A DNA stretch of 64,000 bases from Bacteroidales bacterium (GCA_017458265.1 JAFTFV010000065.1:1-64000); one strand, 5' to 3'; counted from the first letter of the stretch, positions 23,892 through 33,427 are shown. Notes: a model not told the origin generated them from the letters alone. Numbers and translations: made by a program.

Positions 23892-25070
23892 TTAAACCAG
23901 CAAAAGCAGCGCTGCAAGGTAAAGGCAGAAACCCTGGGCCTTCAGGCGTCTTTTGAGGATAAAGTGGGAGTTCTGCTCAACGGGATCTGCGGTGAGATGC
24001 CATCCAAGGCTCTCCGGGAAATCTTTATGCCCCCACTTCTCTATGAGTTCTCCGTCAGAGAAATAGGATGCGCCTCCGTTGGAACGGTTAAGGGTTATAA
24101 GGGTCTTGTAATCGGCATAATATACAGACATGTCGATGGGAATGCTGTATCTGTCTATCTCCAGCGGATAGGAGGCTACGATGAGTAGCGGCTGCCCGCC
24201 GGCTTCTAAGACCTGATTGTAATTCTTATGTATACGCTCCCAATTTGCTTTCTCAGGATCGTAGACAGAGAAAACGATCACCTTGCCCTCTGAAGCCATA
24301 CGGTCACGATACTCTCCCTGGGAATCCCTGAAAGAAAGCAACGGATGGCCGTTTCGCTTTCCAATACCGTCGACAAAGAGAGTATCGGCCTCAACGAAAG
24401 TCCATGTGGAATCCGGGAGGGCATATATGGGGAAAGAGCCTCTCTGCCCGTCTTTTTCGTAGATGAATGCCGGCTCGTAGTGGTTGTCGGCCTCGATGTC
24501 GTCATCAAGGGATGCCATGAGTTCTGCACCGGGGGCAAACTCGGTGAAATCGGCAATGGGAATGTGCGTGTTGCTGTAAAGGACTGCATATAGCACGGAA
24601 AGCGCAGCTATGCCGAAACTAACCCATTTACGCGGCTTCGGGCCGCCAAGGTCCTTCATGGGGATGAAGGCGATGAGCGACAGAACCAGAAGGGCAACGT
24701 TTTTTATGAAGCTCTGAAGGTGGTCAAGATGGATTGCCTCTCCAAAGCAGCCGCAGTCCATCACCGGGTTCTTGATGAGAAGGAAGACGGTAATGGCCGT
24801 GAAAATGCCCACCAGGACATAAGTAATCCATGCGGCAATCTTCCTGATGACGCCCGTTATGAGAGCAAGGCCGGTAAGCGCTTCCAGCGTGGAAAGCACA
24901 ATGCCGATGACCTTCGCCGCCGGGATGATGAAACCGACATGCAGCAGTTTGGCATATTCCGTAACGATGAGCATAGTGCCCACCGGGTCGATGATCTTGG
25001 AAAGACCTGAGACCAGGAATGTTATGCCGATAATCACGGCGCACAGGCGGCGCAGGAAGTTCATTTTCAT
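23892..25070 (-). CDS. DoxX/MauE-type membrane protein with thioredoxin-like region (BT_3928-like)
   Basis: The 392-residue protein has four to five N-terminal membrane helices (about 7-165) containing FLVSGLSKIIDPVG and CGCFGE. This is the DoxX/MauE pattern linked to redox or quinone chemistry. A soluble part follows (about 185-370, with VIVFSVYDPEKANW and PLLIVAS resembling a TlpA/thioredoxin-like fold but no CxxC), then a final helix. It matches the BT_3928 family conserved in Bacteroidota; function unproven. It overlaps tmk by 4 bp. Confidence 0.8.
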   Translation of the reverse strand: MKMNFLRRLCAVIIGITFLVSGLSKIIDPVGTMLIVTEYAKLLHVGFIIPAAKVIGIVLSTLEALTGLALITGVIRKIAAWITYVLVGIFTAITVFLLIKNPVMDCGCFGEAIHLDHLQSFIKNVALLVLSLIAFIPMKDLGGPKPRKWVSFGIAALSVLYAVLYSNTHIPIADFTEFAPGAELMASLDDDIEADNHYEPAFIYEKDGQRGSFPIYALPDSTWTFVEADTLFVDGIGKRNGHPLLSFRDSQGEYRDRMASEGKVIVFSVYDPEKANWERIHKNYNQVLEAGGQPLLIVASYPLEIDRYSIPIDMSVYYADYKTLITLNRSNGGASYFSDGELIEKWGHKDFPESLGWHLTADPVEQNSHFILKRRLKAQGFCLYLAALLLLV

Positions 25071-25744
25071 AGCACTCGGGAAATGATGTCCTTTACCTTT
25101 TGGAATATTTCGTCAGGAGGGAGCATGCTGCCGTTCCTGTCGGAGCAGTCTACCCGTAAGAAGTGAGGGTCGGTTACGGTCTCGGCAAGGTACATTTCCC
25201 TGACCTCCCTCTGGAAGGATATGCTGGCTTCGTGGATGTCCTGGGTGCCTTCGAGATAGGCCCTGTCTGCACCTTCGCGATGGGAAGCCAGATTCTCTTT
25301 CACAAAGTCGATCGGGACGTCAAGGAACAGGTTGATATCCGGCCTGGGGAGTTCAAAGGGCCCATACTCGGTTTCCAATATCCAATCCCTGAGGCGTTTA
25401 CGTTCTGCCCCGTCGTGCAGTTTTGCACACTGGTAGGCAATATTGGAATATACATACCTGTCCAGAAGGACGGTTTTGCCTTCTTCAAGAGCCTTGCGGA
25501 TGCCCGGCCCGGCGCCGTGACGGTCCTCGGCAAAGAGGAGCGCCACAAGCTGGGGATGGACAGACTCGTTGGAGCCGAAGTCACCGCGGAGAAACCTGCT
25601 TATGAGGTCTCCATATACAGGTGCATCATAACGCGGGAAATGAATATACTCAAGCGAAGAAGTAACTCTTTCGAGATACTCCTTCAGCTTTTTCACCTGC
25701 GTGGACTTACCAGCACCGTCAAGTCCTTCAAGTACTATGAGCAT
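25067..25744 (-). CDS. tmk: Thymidylate kinase
   Basis: The 225-residue kinase converts dTMP to dTDP using ATP. It has the P-loop GLDGAGKST at residues 7-15, the DRY motif in LLDRYVYSNIAYQ, and a lid with Arg residues (ASHREGADRAYLEG). It lies 3 bp after infB and overlaps the next gene by ATGA, so it is part of the rimP-nusA-infB transcript. Confidence 0.94.
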   Translation of the reverse strand: MLIVLEGLDGAGKSTQVKKLKEYLERVTSSLEYIHFPRYDAPVYGDLISRFLRGDFGSNESVHPQLVALLFAEDRHGAGPGIRKALEEGKTVLLDRYVYSNIAYQCAKLHDGAERKRLRDWILETEYGPFELPRPDINLFLDVPIDFVKENLASHREGADRAYLEGTQDIHEASISFQREVREMYLAETVTDPHFLRVDCSDRNGSMLPPDEIFQKVKDIISRVL

Positions 25745-25747
25745 ACG

Positions 25748-28495
25748 CTACAGGCTTCTCTTGATTTCTACAATCTGGAAAGCTTCGATAACGTCTCCGG
25801 GGTGGATGTCGTTGAAGCGATCGAGTCCGCAGCCGCATTCCATGCCGGCAGGCACTTCCTTGGCCTGGTCCTTGCCCCTTTGCAGGGAGGACAGGGATCC
25901 CGTGTACACGACGATGCCGTCGCGAATCAGGCGCACATCGGCCTTGCTGGTGAGTTTTCCTTCCTTCACCTGGCAGCCGGCGATGGTTCCCACCTTGGAA
26001 ATCTTGAAGGTCTGCTTGACCTCTGCGGTGGCTGTGACTTCTTCCTTCTTCTCCGGTTCGAGCATACCCTCGATACCTTCCTTGACTTCGTTGATACAGT
26101 CGTAAATAACGGAGTAAAGACGGATTTCAATGCCTTCCTTCTCTGCCGATTTGCGTGCTTCAGCAGAAGGACGCACCTGGAAGCCGATGATAACGGCATC
26201 GGAGGCCTCGGCAAGGAGGACGTCGGACTCTGAGATGGCGCCGACGGCCTTGTGAATCACATTCACGCGCACTTCCTCCGTAGAGAGCTTGATGAGAGAG
26301 TCGGAAAGGGCTTCCACGGAACCGTCCACATCGCCCTTGACGATGACGTTGAGTTCCTTGAAATTGCCGATGGCGATACGCCTGCCGATTTCCTCGAGGG
26401 TGAGGTGCTTCTGGGTCTTGATGCCCTGGATGCGGATGAGCTGTTCGCGACGCTGCGCAATGGATTTGGCCTCTTTTTCGTCGGCCATGATGTTGAACTT
26501 TTCACCTGCTGCTGGTGCACCGTTGAGACCAAGGAGGGACACAGGGGTGGAAGGGCCGGCGCTCTGGACTTTCTGTCCGCGTTCGTTGTACATGGCCTTG
26601 ACCCTGCCATAATAAGCACCGGAGATGATGACGTCACCCACATTTACGGTTCCGTCCTGAACCAGCACGGTTGCAAGATATCCGCGGCCCTTGTCAAGGG
26701 AACTCTCGATGACGGCGCCGCTTCCCATCTTGTTGGGGTTGGCCTTGAGTTCAAGGAGGTCTGTCTCGAAGAGGACCTTCTCAAGAAGCTTGTCCACGTT
26801 GATTCCCTTCTTTGCCGATATTTCCTGGCACTGATACTTGCCACCCCAGTCTTCCACGAGGATGTTCATCTCGGACAGCTGGCGACGGATGGTGTCGGGG
26901 TTGGCGCCGGGTTTATCTATCTTGTTGATGGCGAATACCATCGGCACTCCGGCGGCCTGGGCATGGGCAATCGCTTCCTTGGTCTGGGGCATCACGGCAT
27001 CGTCGGCGGCCACGATGATGATGGCAAGGTCTGTCATCTGTGCACCGCGGGCTCGCATGGCGGTAAACGCCTCATGGCCAGGGGTATCCAGGAAAGTGAT
27101 GTGGCGGCCGTTAGAGAGCGTCACGTTGTATGCACCGATGTGCTGGGTGATACCGCCGGCCTCACCTGCAATCACGTTGGTGTTGCGGATATTGTCAAGG
27201 AGAGAGGTTTTACCATGGTCGACATGACCCATGACGGTAATCACCGGAGGCCTTTCGACGAGGTCTTCCTCCTTGTCGGGTTCCTGCTGCTGAACCTCTT
27301 CGGAGAGCTCTGCGGTTACGAATTCCACCTTGTATCCGAATTCCTCTGCAACCAGGACCAGGGTTTCGGCATCGAGACGCTGGTTGATGGACACCATCAT
27401 GCCCAGTGACATGCATGCGCCGATAACCTTCACCACGGGGGTGTTGTTCATGAGGGTTGCGAGGTCGTTTACAGTAACGAACTCGGTGACTTTCAGGACC
27501 TTGTTCTCTGCTGCTGCAGCTTCCATCTCCTCCTGGGAGCGGATGGCTGCTATCTCCCTCTTCTCCTTGCGGTGCTTTGCGCCGAAGTTGTTCTTGGTCT
27601 CGTTCATCTTGGCGTATGTCTCCTTCACCTGCTTCTGGATCTCCTTCTGCATCTCTTCCTGCTCCGCCTCTGTCATGGCAGGCTTGAAACGGTCGCCTTT
27701 CTTGCGGTTCTTGCCGGATGCGGCAACTTCCTGCTTCTTCTTGTTGTCTCCCTTCTTGGGGGCCTTGTCGGCCTGTACCTTGGTCACATCCACCTTCTGG
27801 GGACCGCCCGCCTTGATGCGCTCACGCTTCTTGGACTTCTTGGGGTCAAACTGGGAAAGGTCAATCTTGCCAAGTACCTTGAGGGTAGAACCTGCGGGCT
27901 GTGCAGTCTCTTCCGCCGGGGTTGGAGCGGAAGTCTCTGCAACGGGTGCGGGTTCAGGTTCGGGTTCAGGTTCGGGCTCTGCCACCGGTTCCGGTTCAGG
28001 CTCGGCCACGGGTTCCGGTTCCGGTTCGGGTTCAGGCTCAACCACGGGTTCGGGCTCTGTCATGGGTTCGGGTTCAGGTTCGGCCACGGGCTCGGGCTCT
28101 GCCACCGGTTCCGGTTCAGGCTCTGCTACGGGCTCCGGCTCGGGTGCAGGTGCGGGTTCCGGTTCGGGTGCGGGCTGTTCCTTGACTGCGCGGGAGAGGT
28201 TGTTGTTCTTGATGACGGTTACCCTTTCCGGTTCGTCTTCTTCCTCTTCAGCGGGGCCTTTGCGTGATGCCTTGTCCAGAATCTCGGTAAGCTTGACATC
28301 CACCTTTTCGGCGGCTTCCTTCAGTTCAAGGTCCTTGCCGAACTTCTTGTGAAGCGCAGGAAGGAACTCATCAGACACCTTCATGTTTGGATTGGCATCC
28401 TCTATTCCGGCGCCCTCTGAATTGAGGAAGTCCACCAGGGTGTCAAGCCCGATGTTGAATTGCTTTATAAGTTTCGATAATCTGATTTCTGCCAT
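25748..28495 (-). CDS. infB: Translation initiation factor IF-2 with EP-rich linker
   Basis: The 915-residue GTPase brings initiator tRNA to the 30S subunit. Order: an IF2-N module (1-60), a charged linker with an EPEPVA-rich tract at about 106-190 (27925-28180), a Lys-rich segment, a second IF2-N-like module near 340, the GTPase domain with GHVDHGKT near 420, DTPGHEAF and NKIDKPGA, then domains II, III (IF-2) and IV. The C-terminal two thirds is ordinary. The EP tract is unusual and also occurs in the HU-like gene at 21505. Confidence 0.96.
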   Translation of the reverse strand: MAEIRLSKLIKQFNIGLDTLVDFLNSEGAGIEDANPNMKVSDEFLPALHKKFGKDLELKEAAEKVDVKLTEILDKASRKGPAEEEEDEPERVTVIKNNNLSRAVKEQPAPEPEPAPAPEPEPVAEPEPEPVAEPEPVAEPEPEPMTEPEPVVEPEPEPEPEPVAEPEPEPVAEPEPEPEPEPAPVAETSAPTPAEETAQPAGSTLKVLGKIDLSQFDPKKSKKRERIKAGGPQKVDVTKVQADKAPKKGDNKKKQEVAASGKNRKKGDRFKPAMTEAEQEEMQKEIQKQVKETYAKMNETKNNFGAKHRKEKREIAAIRSQEEMEAAAAENKVLKVTEFVTVNDLATLMNNTPVVKVIGACMSLGMMVSINQRLDAETLVLVAEEFGYKVEFVTAELSEEVQQQEPDKEEDLVERPPVITVMGHVDHGKTSLLDNIRNTNVIAGEAGGITQHIGAYNVTLSNGRHITFLDTPGHEAFTAMRARGAQMTDLAIIIVAADDAVMPQTKEAIAHAQAAGVPMVFAINKIDKPGANPDTIRRQLSEMNILVEDWGGKYQCQEISAKKGINVDKLLEKVLFETDLLELKANPNKMGSGAVIESSLDKGRGYLATVLVQDGTVNVGDVIISGAYYGRVKAMYNERGQKVQSAGPSTPVSLLGLNGAPAAGEKFNIMADEKEAKSIAQRREQLIRIQGIKTQKHLTLEEIGRRIAIGNFKELNVIVKGDVDGSVEALSDSLIKLSTEEVRVNVIHKAVGAISESDVLLAEASDAVIIGFQVRPSAEARKSAEKEGIEIRLYSVIYDCINEVKEGIEGMLEPEKKEEVTATAEVKQTFKISKVGTIAGCQVKEGKLTSKADVRLIRDGIVVYTGSLSSLQRGKDQAKEVPAGMECGCGLDRFNDIHPGDVIEAFQIVEIKRSL
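27925..28180 (-). repeat. EPEPVA-coding tandem repeat in infB
   Basis: Degenerate 6- to 18-bp units coding for EPEPVA and EPEPEP. The same amino acid unit and similar DNA occur in the HU-like gene at about 21710-21850, so exchange or shared origin is possible. Confidence 0.8.
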
Positions 28496-28519
28496 ATATA
28501 ACCCCTTTTCTTTTCTAAA

Positions 28520-29788
28520 TTAGTCTTCAAATTCTTCGCGAAGGATGCGGAGCACCTCTTCCACTGTTTCGTCTTCAAGGTCTGCCCTGGATGCGATATC
28601 CTGGGGAGCAAGAGCCATGACGCTGCGGGCTGTGTCGCAGCCGATGGACTGCAGACGCTCGATGACCCAAGGGTCGATAACGTCGCTGAATTCGCTCAGG
28701 AGCACATCGTCCTCCTCTTCATCGGCCTGGCTTATTTCCCTCCAGACTTCGATTTCACGGCCGACGAGCATGCCGGCAAGCTTGATGTTCACACCGCCCT
28801 TGCCGATACCCTTCTTGACCTCATCGGCCTGCATGTAAACCTTGATTTTGTCCTCTGGGGATTCGCCAAGGTCGATGCGGGATATGCGGGCGGGATTCAG
28901 CGCGCGCTGAATCATGAGCTGAGGGTTGGTGCTCCACTGGATGACGTCGATATTCTCGTTGCGGAGTTCGCGGACGATACCCATGATACGGGAACCCTTG
29001 ACACCGATGCAGGCGCCGATGGGGTCGATACGGTCATCGTAGGATTCAACAGCGACCTTTGCCCTTTCACCGGGGATGCGGACAACCTTCTTCACGGTGA
29101 TGAGACCATCGTAGATTTCGGGGACTTCCATCTCGAATAGTTTCTCGAGGAAAGCGTCGGAAGTACGGGAAAGGATGATGTAGGGAGTGGTCTGGTTCTT
29201 CATCTCCACGCTCTTGATGATTGCACGGACGGAATCGGACTTCTTGAAGTGTTCTCCGGGGATCTGCTCGCTCTTGGGCATGCGGAGTTCGTTGCCGTCC
29301 TCGTCCAGGATGAGAACTTCGTTCTTCCAGGTCTGGTAGATTTCTCCGGTGAAGATTTCACCTACCCTTTCAGAGTACTTCTTGTAGACGTTGGCCTTCT
29401 CGATGTCCATGATACGGCCCTGGAGGTTCTGGCGGATGTTCAGTATGCCGCGGCGGCCGAAGGAAGCAAGGGAGAGTTTGCGGGCGAAGGTGTCGCCGAT
29501 TTCATAGTCGTCGTCGCCGGTTTCGGCGGCAATCTCCTCAACGGTGATTTCCTTCACGGGGTCTACGACCTCTTCCACTACTTCGAAGTTCTGGTAGATT
29601 TCGCAGTCGCCCTTGTCGACGTTGATGATGACGTCGAAGTTGTCGGCGGTGCCGTAGGTCTTTGCAATCTGGGTAAGGAACACATCCTTGAGAACGCCGA
29701 GCATCACCGGACGGTCAATGCTCTTCTCTTCCTTGAAATCCTTGAACGCATCGATCAAGGTGATTTCTTTCTCTTTTTCTTTTGCCAT
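28520..29788 (-). CDS. nusA: Transcription termination/antitermination factor NusA
   Basis: The 422-residue RNA-polymerase-binding protein has an N-terminal domain (1-130), an S1 domain (about 135-200, VGEIFTGEIYQ), and KH1/KH2 with PIGACIGVKGSRI and GKGGVNIKLAGMLVGREIEVW. A short acidic/helix-hairpin end follows (DPWVIERLQSIGCDTARSVMAL). Only part of the repeated C-terminal acidic domains of E. coli NusA is present, which is usual outside Proteobacteria. It lies 14 bp after rimP and 24 bp before infB. Confidence 0.96.
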   Translation of the reverse strand: MAKEKEKEITLIDAFKDFKEEKSIDRPVMLGVLKDVFLTQIAKTYGTADNFDVIINVDKGDCEIYQNFEVVEEVVDPVKEITVEEIAAETGDDDYEIGDTFARKLSLASFGRRGILNIRQNLQGRIMDIEKANVYKKYSERVGEIFTGEIYQTWKNEVLILDEDGNELRMPKSEQIPGEHFKKSDSVRAIIKSVEMKNQTTPYIILSRTSDAFLEKLFEMEVPEIYDGLITVKKVVRIPGERAKVAVESYDDRIDPIGACIGVKGSRIMGIVRELRNENIDVIQWSTNPQLMIQRALNPARISRIDLGESPEDKIKVYMQADEVKKGIGKGGVNIKLAGMLVGREIEVWREISQADEEEDDVLLSEFSDVIDPWVIERLQSIGCDTARSVMALAPQDIASRADLEDETVEEVLRILREEFED

Positions 29789-29802
29789 TGTATTTAGTAT
29801 TA

Positions 29803-30213
29803 TTAAAATTCAACTACGGGTCTCACGGAATTGATGACGTCAAAGGCAATGGCCTCACCGTCAATGGTTACAGCCTCCTCGGAAGCGGCCTCGAGCACAC
29901 CTTTGACCTTCTTTCCGCCCTTCATCCACACGTCCACCTTTGTGCCGACGGCCTTCTCAAACTGTTTCATCACCTTGAATGGCCTGTCAAGTCCGGCAGA
30001 AGACACCGTAAGGGCATAATCCTCTACGTCCTGGTCGAATTTCTCATGTACCAGGCGGTCGATTGCGACGCAGTCTTCCCAGTCCACATCCCCCTTCTCC
30101 TTCTCTATCACAATCTCTATGTCATTGTCTTTGCTTACAGTAACCTCTACGAGGAAACAGCCCCTTTCCAGGATGGCGGCCTCTACGGCCTGTGCGATGT
30201 CTTCTTTTTTCAT
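29803..30213 (-). CDS. rimP: Ribosome maturation factor RimP
   Basis: The 136-residue protein helps assemble the 30S subunit. It has an N-terminal alpha/beta domain and a C-terminal SH3-like domain; typical pieces are YALTVSSAGLDRPFKV and GKKVKGVLEAASEEAVTI. The ATG at 30211-30213 is used; longer forms begin upstream of the promoter. It is first in the rimP-nusA-infB-tmk operon, and its leader contains a terminator-like hairpin. Confidence 0.93.
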   Translation of the reverse strand: MKKEDIAQAVEAAILERGCFLVEVTVSKDNDIEIVIEKEKGDVDWEDCVAIDRLVHEKFDQDVEDYALTVSSAGLDRPFKVMKQFEKAVGTKVDVWMKGGKKVKGVLEAASEEAVTIDGEAIAFDVINSVRPVVEF

Positions 30214-30223
30214 AGTTTTATAT

Positions 30224-30253
30224 AAAAAAGATAGGGGACTGTCGTCCTCTATC
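30224..30253 (-). terminator. Terminator-like hairpin in the rimP leader (possible attenuator)
   Basis: On the minus strand GATAGAGGAC pairs with GTCCCCTATC across a GACA loop (one A-C mismatch), followed by TTTTTT. It lies between the TACCTTTG promoter box (30267-30274) and the rimP ATG, so transcripts of the nusA operon must read through it. It could instead end fabZ transcripts. Confidence 0.7.
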
Positions 30254-30266
30254 TCGTTCACGGGTG

Positions 30267-30294
30267 CAAAGGTATGAAAAAAAATCGGAAATAC
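30267..30294 (-). promoter_or_regulatory. Promoter of the rimP operon (TTTG-N20-TACCTTTG)
   Basis: The minus strand has TACCTTTG at 30267-30274 with TTTG about 20 bp upstream. Transcription should begin near 30260, only a few bases before the leader hairpin. Confidence 0.75.
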
Positions 30295-30308
30295 CAAAGA
30301 CCGAAGCA

Positions 30309-30725
30309 TTATTTAGGCACTGCGGCAAGCGTTATTCGGGCCTGGGCGCAACGTTTACCACCTACAGACAAGGTGGTATCACATACATAAAGGCTGCCTT
30401 TGTGCTCTTCAAGCCGTGACGTAATTTCGCACAGGTCTCCGGGAAAAACCGAATTCCTGAATTTCACGCCGTCCAGTGCGCGGTACATCATGAGGCTGTG
30501 GCCGAATTCCTCCAGCATGAGATGGAAGCAGCTCTGGGCCATGATTTCGCACAGAATAACACCGGGTACTATGGGATTCCCGGGAAAGTGGCCCTGGCAG
30601 TAGAAAGGATCTTCCGGGATGCGGTATGTTGCATGACAAACGCCAGCCTCATCCGTGCCGGCGCTGTCAATAAGGAGCATCGGAGCGCGGTGCGGGAGAT
30701 ACTCCTGGATTTCTTCACGGTTCAT
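30309..30725 (-). CDS. fabZ: 3-hydroxyacyl-ACP dehydratase, FabZ-type
   Basis: The 138-residue hotdog protein dehydrates 3-hydroxyacyl-ACP in fatty acid elongation. The active-site segment GHFPGNPIVPGVILCEIMAQ contains the His and Glu of FabZ. The ATG at 30723-30725 lies 1 bp after the deaminase stop. Position after fabK and fabF supports a role in the same cycle. A specialised lipid pathway cannot be excluded. Confidence 0.87.
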   Translation of the reverse strand: MNREEIQEYLPHRAPMLLIDSAGTDEAGVCHATYRIPEDPFYCQGHFPGNPIVPGVILCEIMAQSCFHLMLEEFGHSLMMYRALDGVKFRNSVFPGDLCEITSRLEEHKGSLYVCDTTLSVGGKRCAQARITLAAVPK

Positions 30726-30726
30726 T

Positions 30727-31194
30727 TCAGTAGTTCTTGTGGTTTCCCGCAGCATACTCGTCGAAGAGTTCGAGGCATGCCATCCGGTCCAGCTTTGTCA
30801 TGTAGCCGGGCATCTTGTCACGACCGCCGAAGATGCCGTCGAACTTGTCGTCACGGAAACCTATGCGGCCGTTGTCTTCAATTGTGCAGCCATAATAGAT
30901 CTTGCTGATATTTGCCCACATGCATGCGCAAAGGCACATGTGGCAAGGCTCGCCGGTAGTATAAAGTTCACATCCGGAAAGGTCGAAAGTGCCAAGGACC
31001 TGGCCGGCCTTGCGGATGGCATCAACCTCTCCGTGGCAGGTTGCATCGTTGGTAAGGAGGACCTTGTTGTGGCCTCCGGCAATGACTTTTCCGTCCTTTA
31101 CGATAACGGTGCCGAATGGACCGCCATGACCGTTGCGAATACCCTCCAGGGCCTCGTCGATGGCCATCTGCATGTACTTGTTCTCTGCTGCCAT
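30727..31194 (-). CDS. Nucleoside/guanine deaminase (cytidine-deaminase fold)
   Basis: The 155-residue zinc enzyme has CHGEVDAI (zinc His and catalytic Glu) and EPCHMCLCAC (two zinc Cys). The length, and the C-terminal part with FDGIFGGRDK, resemble guanine deaminases of the GuaD/CDA fold rather than TadA. It probably converts guanine to xanthine, but this is inference. It is inserted between fabF and fabZ with gaps of 1-2 bp. Confidence 0.82.
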   Translation of the reverse strand: MAAENKYMQMAIDEALEGIRNGHGGPFGTVIVKDGKVIAGGHNKVLLTNDATCHGEVDAIRKAGQVLGTFDLSGCELYTTGEPCHMCLCACMWANISKIYYGCTIEDNGRIGFRDDKFDGIFGGRDKMPGYMTKLDRMACLELFDEYAAGNHKNY

Positions 31195-31196
31195 GA

Positions 31197-32465
31197 CTAT
31201 CCCTTGTAAGGTCTGAAGGCAACGCAGGCGTTGTGACCGCCGAAGCCGAAGGAGTTGGAGATGCCGATGGTAAGGTCTGTCTTAACGGCCTTGTTGGGGG
31301 TGTAGTCAAGGTCGCACTCGGGGTCCGGAACGTCAAGGTTGATGGTAGGAGGGCAGATGCCGTCCTTGAGGGCCATGACCGTGGCTATAGCCTCGGCTGC
31401 ACCGGCTGCGCCGAACATGTGTCCCGTCATTGACTTGGTGGAGGAGATGTGTGCCTTGTATGCATAGTCTCCGAGGGCCACCTTGCATGCGAGGGTTTCG
31501 GCAAGGTCGTTAAGGTGTGTCCCGGTACCGTGGGCGTTGATGTACAGATTGTCCTTTTCGGGGTCGAAGCCGGCCTCGGCAAGAGCGTTCCTGATGGACT
31601 GAGCCTGGGTGCTGCCGTCGGGACGGGGTGCCGTAGCGTGGAAAGCATCGCAGGTGTTGCCATAACCCACCATTTCGCCGTAAATGGTTGCACCTCTTTC
31701 AAGTGCATGGTCAAGCGACTCAAGGACAAGGACGGCAGCGCCGTCGCCCATTACGAAGCCCTGGCGGTTTGCATTGAAAGGAAGGGATGAGTACTTGGGA
31801 TCTGTTGCCCTGGTAAGAGCCTTGGCGTTGTAGAAGCTGGCGATTCCAAGCGGTATGGATGCATGCTCGCTTCCGCCGGCGATGATGGCATCGGCATAAC
31901 CGTGACGGATGGCCCTGAAGGCCTCTCCGAGGCAATGTGATGACGTTGCACAGGCGGTGACGATATCAAGGCAGGGGCCCTCTGCATGATGCTTTATTGC
32001 AACATGGCCGGCGGCGATGTTGGAAATCATCGTTGCGATGAAAAGCGGCGAAATCCACTGGCCGGTGGGATCTTCGATCATCTTCTGTGTTTCACGGTAC
32101 TGAACCTCGAAACCGCCGATGCCGCTGCCCACATAGACACCAAGCTTGAAGGGGTCTATATTGGCGTTTTCGCCTTCAGTTACGAGTCCACTCTGCTGCA
32201 TTGCCTGCCATGCGGCGGCCATTGCATACAGGGTGAAGTTGTCCTGTTTGCGGATGAAAGGCTTGTCCATGCCGTAAAGCTCGGCATTGAAATCCTTTAC
32301 CTTGCCTGCAAACGTAACGGGCATATCCTTGAATGCCTCGACATAATCAATTCCGCAATAACCGTTTACAAGGTTGTTCCAGAATGTGTCCAGGTCCTTG
32401 CCGACAGAGGAAATCACACCCATGCCGGTAACTACGACTCTTTTAGGTTTATTGTTATTTTCCAT
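31197..32465 (-). CDS. fabF: 3-oxoacyl-ACP synthase II
   Basis: The 422-residue condensing enzyme extends acyl-ACP with malonyl-ACP. It has the Cys-His-His triad: VTACATSSHC, NAHGTGTHLND and STKSMTGHMFGAAGA. The start VVVTGMGVISSVGKD is typical. Its first 11 bp overlap the end of fabK. Confidence 0.95.
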   Translation of the reverse strand: MENNNKPKRVVVTGMGVISSVGKDLDTFWNNLVNGYCGIDYVEAFKDMPVTFAGKVKDFNAELYGMDKPFIRKQDNFTLYAMAAAWQAMQQSGLVTEGENANIDPFKLGVYVGSGIGGFEVQYRETQKMIEDPTGQWISPLFIATMISNIAAGHVAIKHHAEGPCLDIVTACATSSHCLGEAFRAIRHGYADAIIAGGSEHASIPLGIASFYNAKALTRATDPKYSSLPFNANRQGFVMGDGAAVLVLESLDHALERGATIYGEMVGYGNTCDAFHATAPRPDGSTQAQSIRNALAEAGFDPEKDNLYINAHGTGTHLNDLAETLACKVALGDYAYKAHISSTKSMTGHMFGAAGAAEAIATVMALKDGICPPTINLDVPDPECDLDYTPNKAVKTDLTIGISNSFGFGGHNACVAFRPYKG

Positions 32466-33405
32466 AAATCAGTTCGGGTGCGGCAGAGAGTATCTTTTCT
32501 GCGCCGCAAATAATGTCATTTACTATTTCTTCTGCAGTTTCTTCCCTTTTTGCCATGCCTGCGACCTCTCCCGCGAGGAAACTGCCGCCGGCAAGGTCGC
32601 CGTCAAACACGGCCTTGCGAAGGGATCCGGTACCAAAGGCGCGGACCTCATCGGCACTTATGGAAGGGTCGGCCTCAAGCTTTGCAAAATTCTTGGAGAA
32701 AGGTGTTTTAAGGCTGCGGACGGCATCGCCAAGGCTCTTTCCCGTAACCATTGTGCCGATGTCCGATGCCTTTATGAGGCGCTCCTTGTAGACGGGATGC
32801 ACACGGCACTCACGGGCAAGGAGGAAGCGGGTTCCGACCTGTACGCCGGATGCGCCCATGACGAACATTGCCGCCGCGGCCCTGCCGTCAAAGATTCCGC
32901 CTGCGGCAAGGACAGGGATGTCAACCGCATCCAGGATCTGAGGCAGGAGAGCAAGCGTATGGGTATCACCCACGTGTCCGCCGGATTCGGCACCCTCTGC
33001 AATCACGGCAGTGGCACCAAGCTCCTGCATTTTTATTGCATATGCGACGGAAGCCACTACGGGAATCACCTTGATTCCGGCAGCCTTCCACATTTCCATA
33101 TATGGGGCCGGAGAACCGGCGCCGGTTGTAACTATGCCGACTCCTTCTTCCACCACAAGTTTCGCAATCTCAGGGGCTTCCGGTGCAGCAAGCATTATAT
33201 TTACGCCGAAGGGTTTACCTGTAAGGGTACGGGCCTTGCGGATTTCATCACGGACTGCCTCAACTCCCCCGAGAATCGAGGAAATGAGGCCCAGGCCACC
33301 GGCCTCGGAGACGGCGGCGGCAAGGCGCGCATCGGCTATCCAGGCCATTCCGCCCTGGAAAACCGGCTTTTCTATACCAAGTATTTCTGTAACCTTCGTA
33401 AGCAT
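32455..33405 (-). CDS. fabK: Enoyl-ACP reductase II (FMN-dependent FabK)
   Basis: The 316-residue TIM-barrel flavoprotein reduces enoyl-ACP. Marks are PVFQGGMAWIADARLAAAVS, GVNIML, VIAEGAESGGHVG and ALAAGGIFDGRAAAAMFVMGASGVQVGTRF. Nitronate monooxygenases share the fold, but the position upstream of fabF and fabZ supports FabK. FabK enzymes are insensitive to triclosan. The ATG at 33403-33405 is used because the earlier TTG lies in the promoter box. Confidence 0.9.
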   Translation of the reverse strand: MLTKVTEILGIEKPVFQGGMAWIADARLAAAVSEAGGLGLISSILGGVEAVRDEIRKARTLTGKPFGVNIMLAAPEAPEIAKLVVEEGVGIVTTGAGSPAPYMEMWKAAGIKVIPVVASVAYAIKMQELGATAVIAEGAESGGHVGDTHTLALLPQILDAVDIPVLAAGGIFDGRAAAAMFVMGASGVQVGTRFLLARECRVHPVYKERLIKASDIGTMVTGKSLGDAVRSLKTPFSKNFAKLEADPSISADEVRAFGTGSLRKAVFDGDLAGGSFLAGEVAGMAKREETAEEIVNDIICGAEKILSAAPELIYGK

Positions 33406-33414
33406 AAGGGGCTG

Positions 33415-33422
33415 CAAAGATA
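33415..33422 (-). promoter_or_regulatory. TATCTTTG -7 box of the fabK operon
   Basis: It matches the -7 consensus on the minus strand, 9 bp before the ATG. It lies just past the end of the DUF4293 gene, so fabK can be transcribed separately. Confidence 0.65.
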
Positions 33423-33427
33423 GTAAA

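Noticed and set aside
27330..28352. Open frame rich in [10 protein letters not shown] opposite infB, and a similar one at 21605-22129
   Set aside because: Both are antisense reads of the EPEPVA-coding repeats.
32374..33423. 349-codon open frame opposite fabK
   Set aside because: The minus strand encodes a full FabK with all motifs; the plus frame has no recognisable domain and begins inside fabF.
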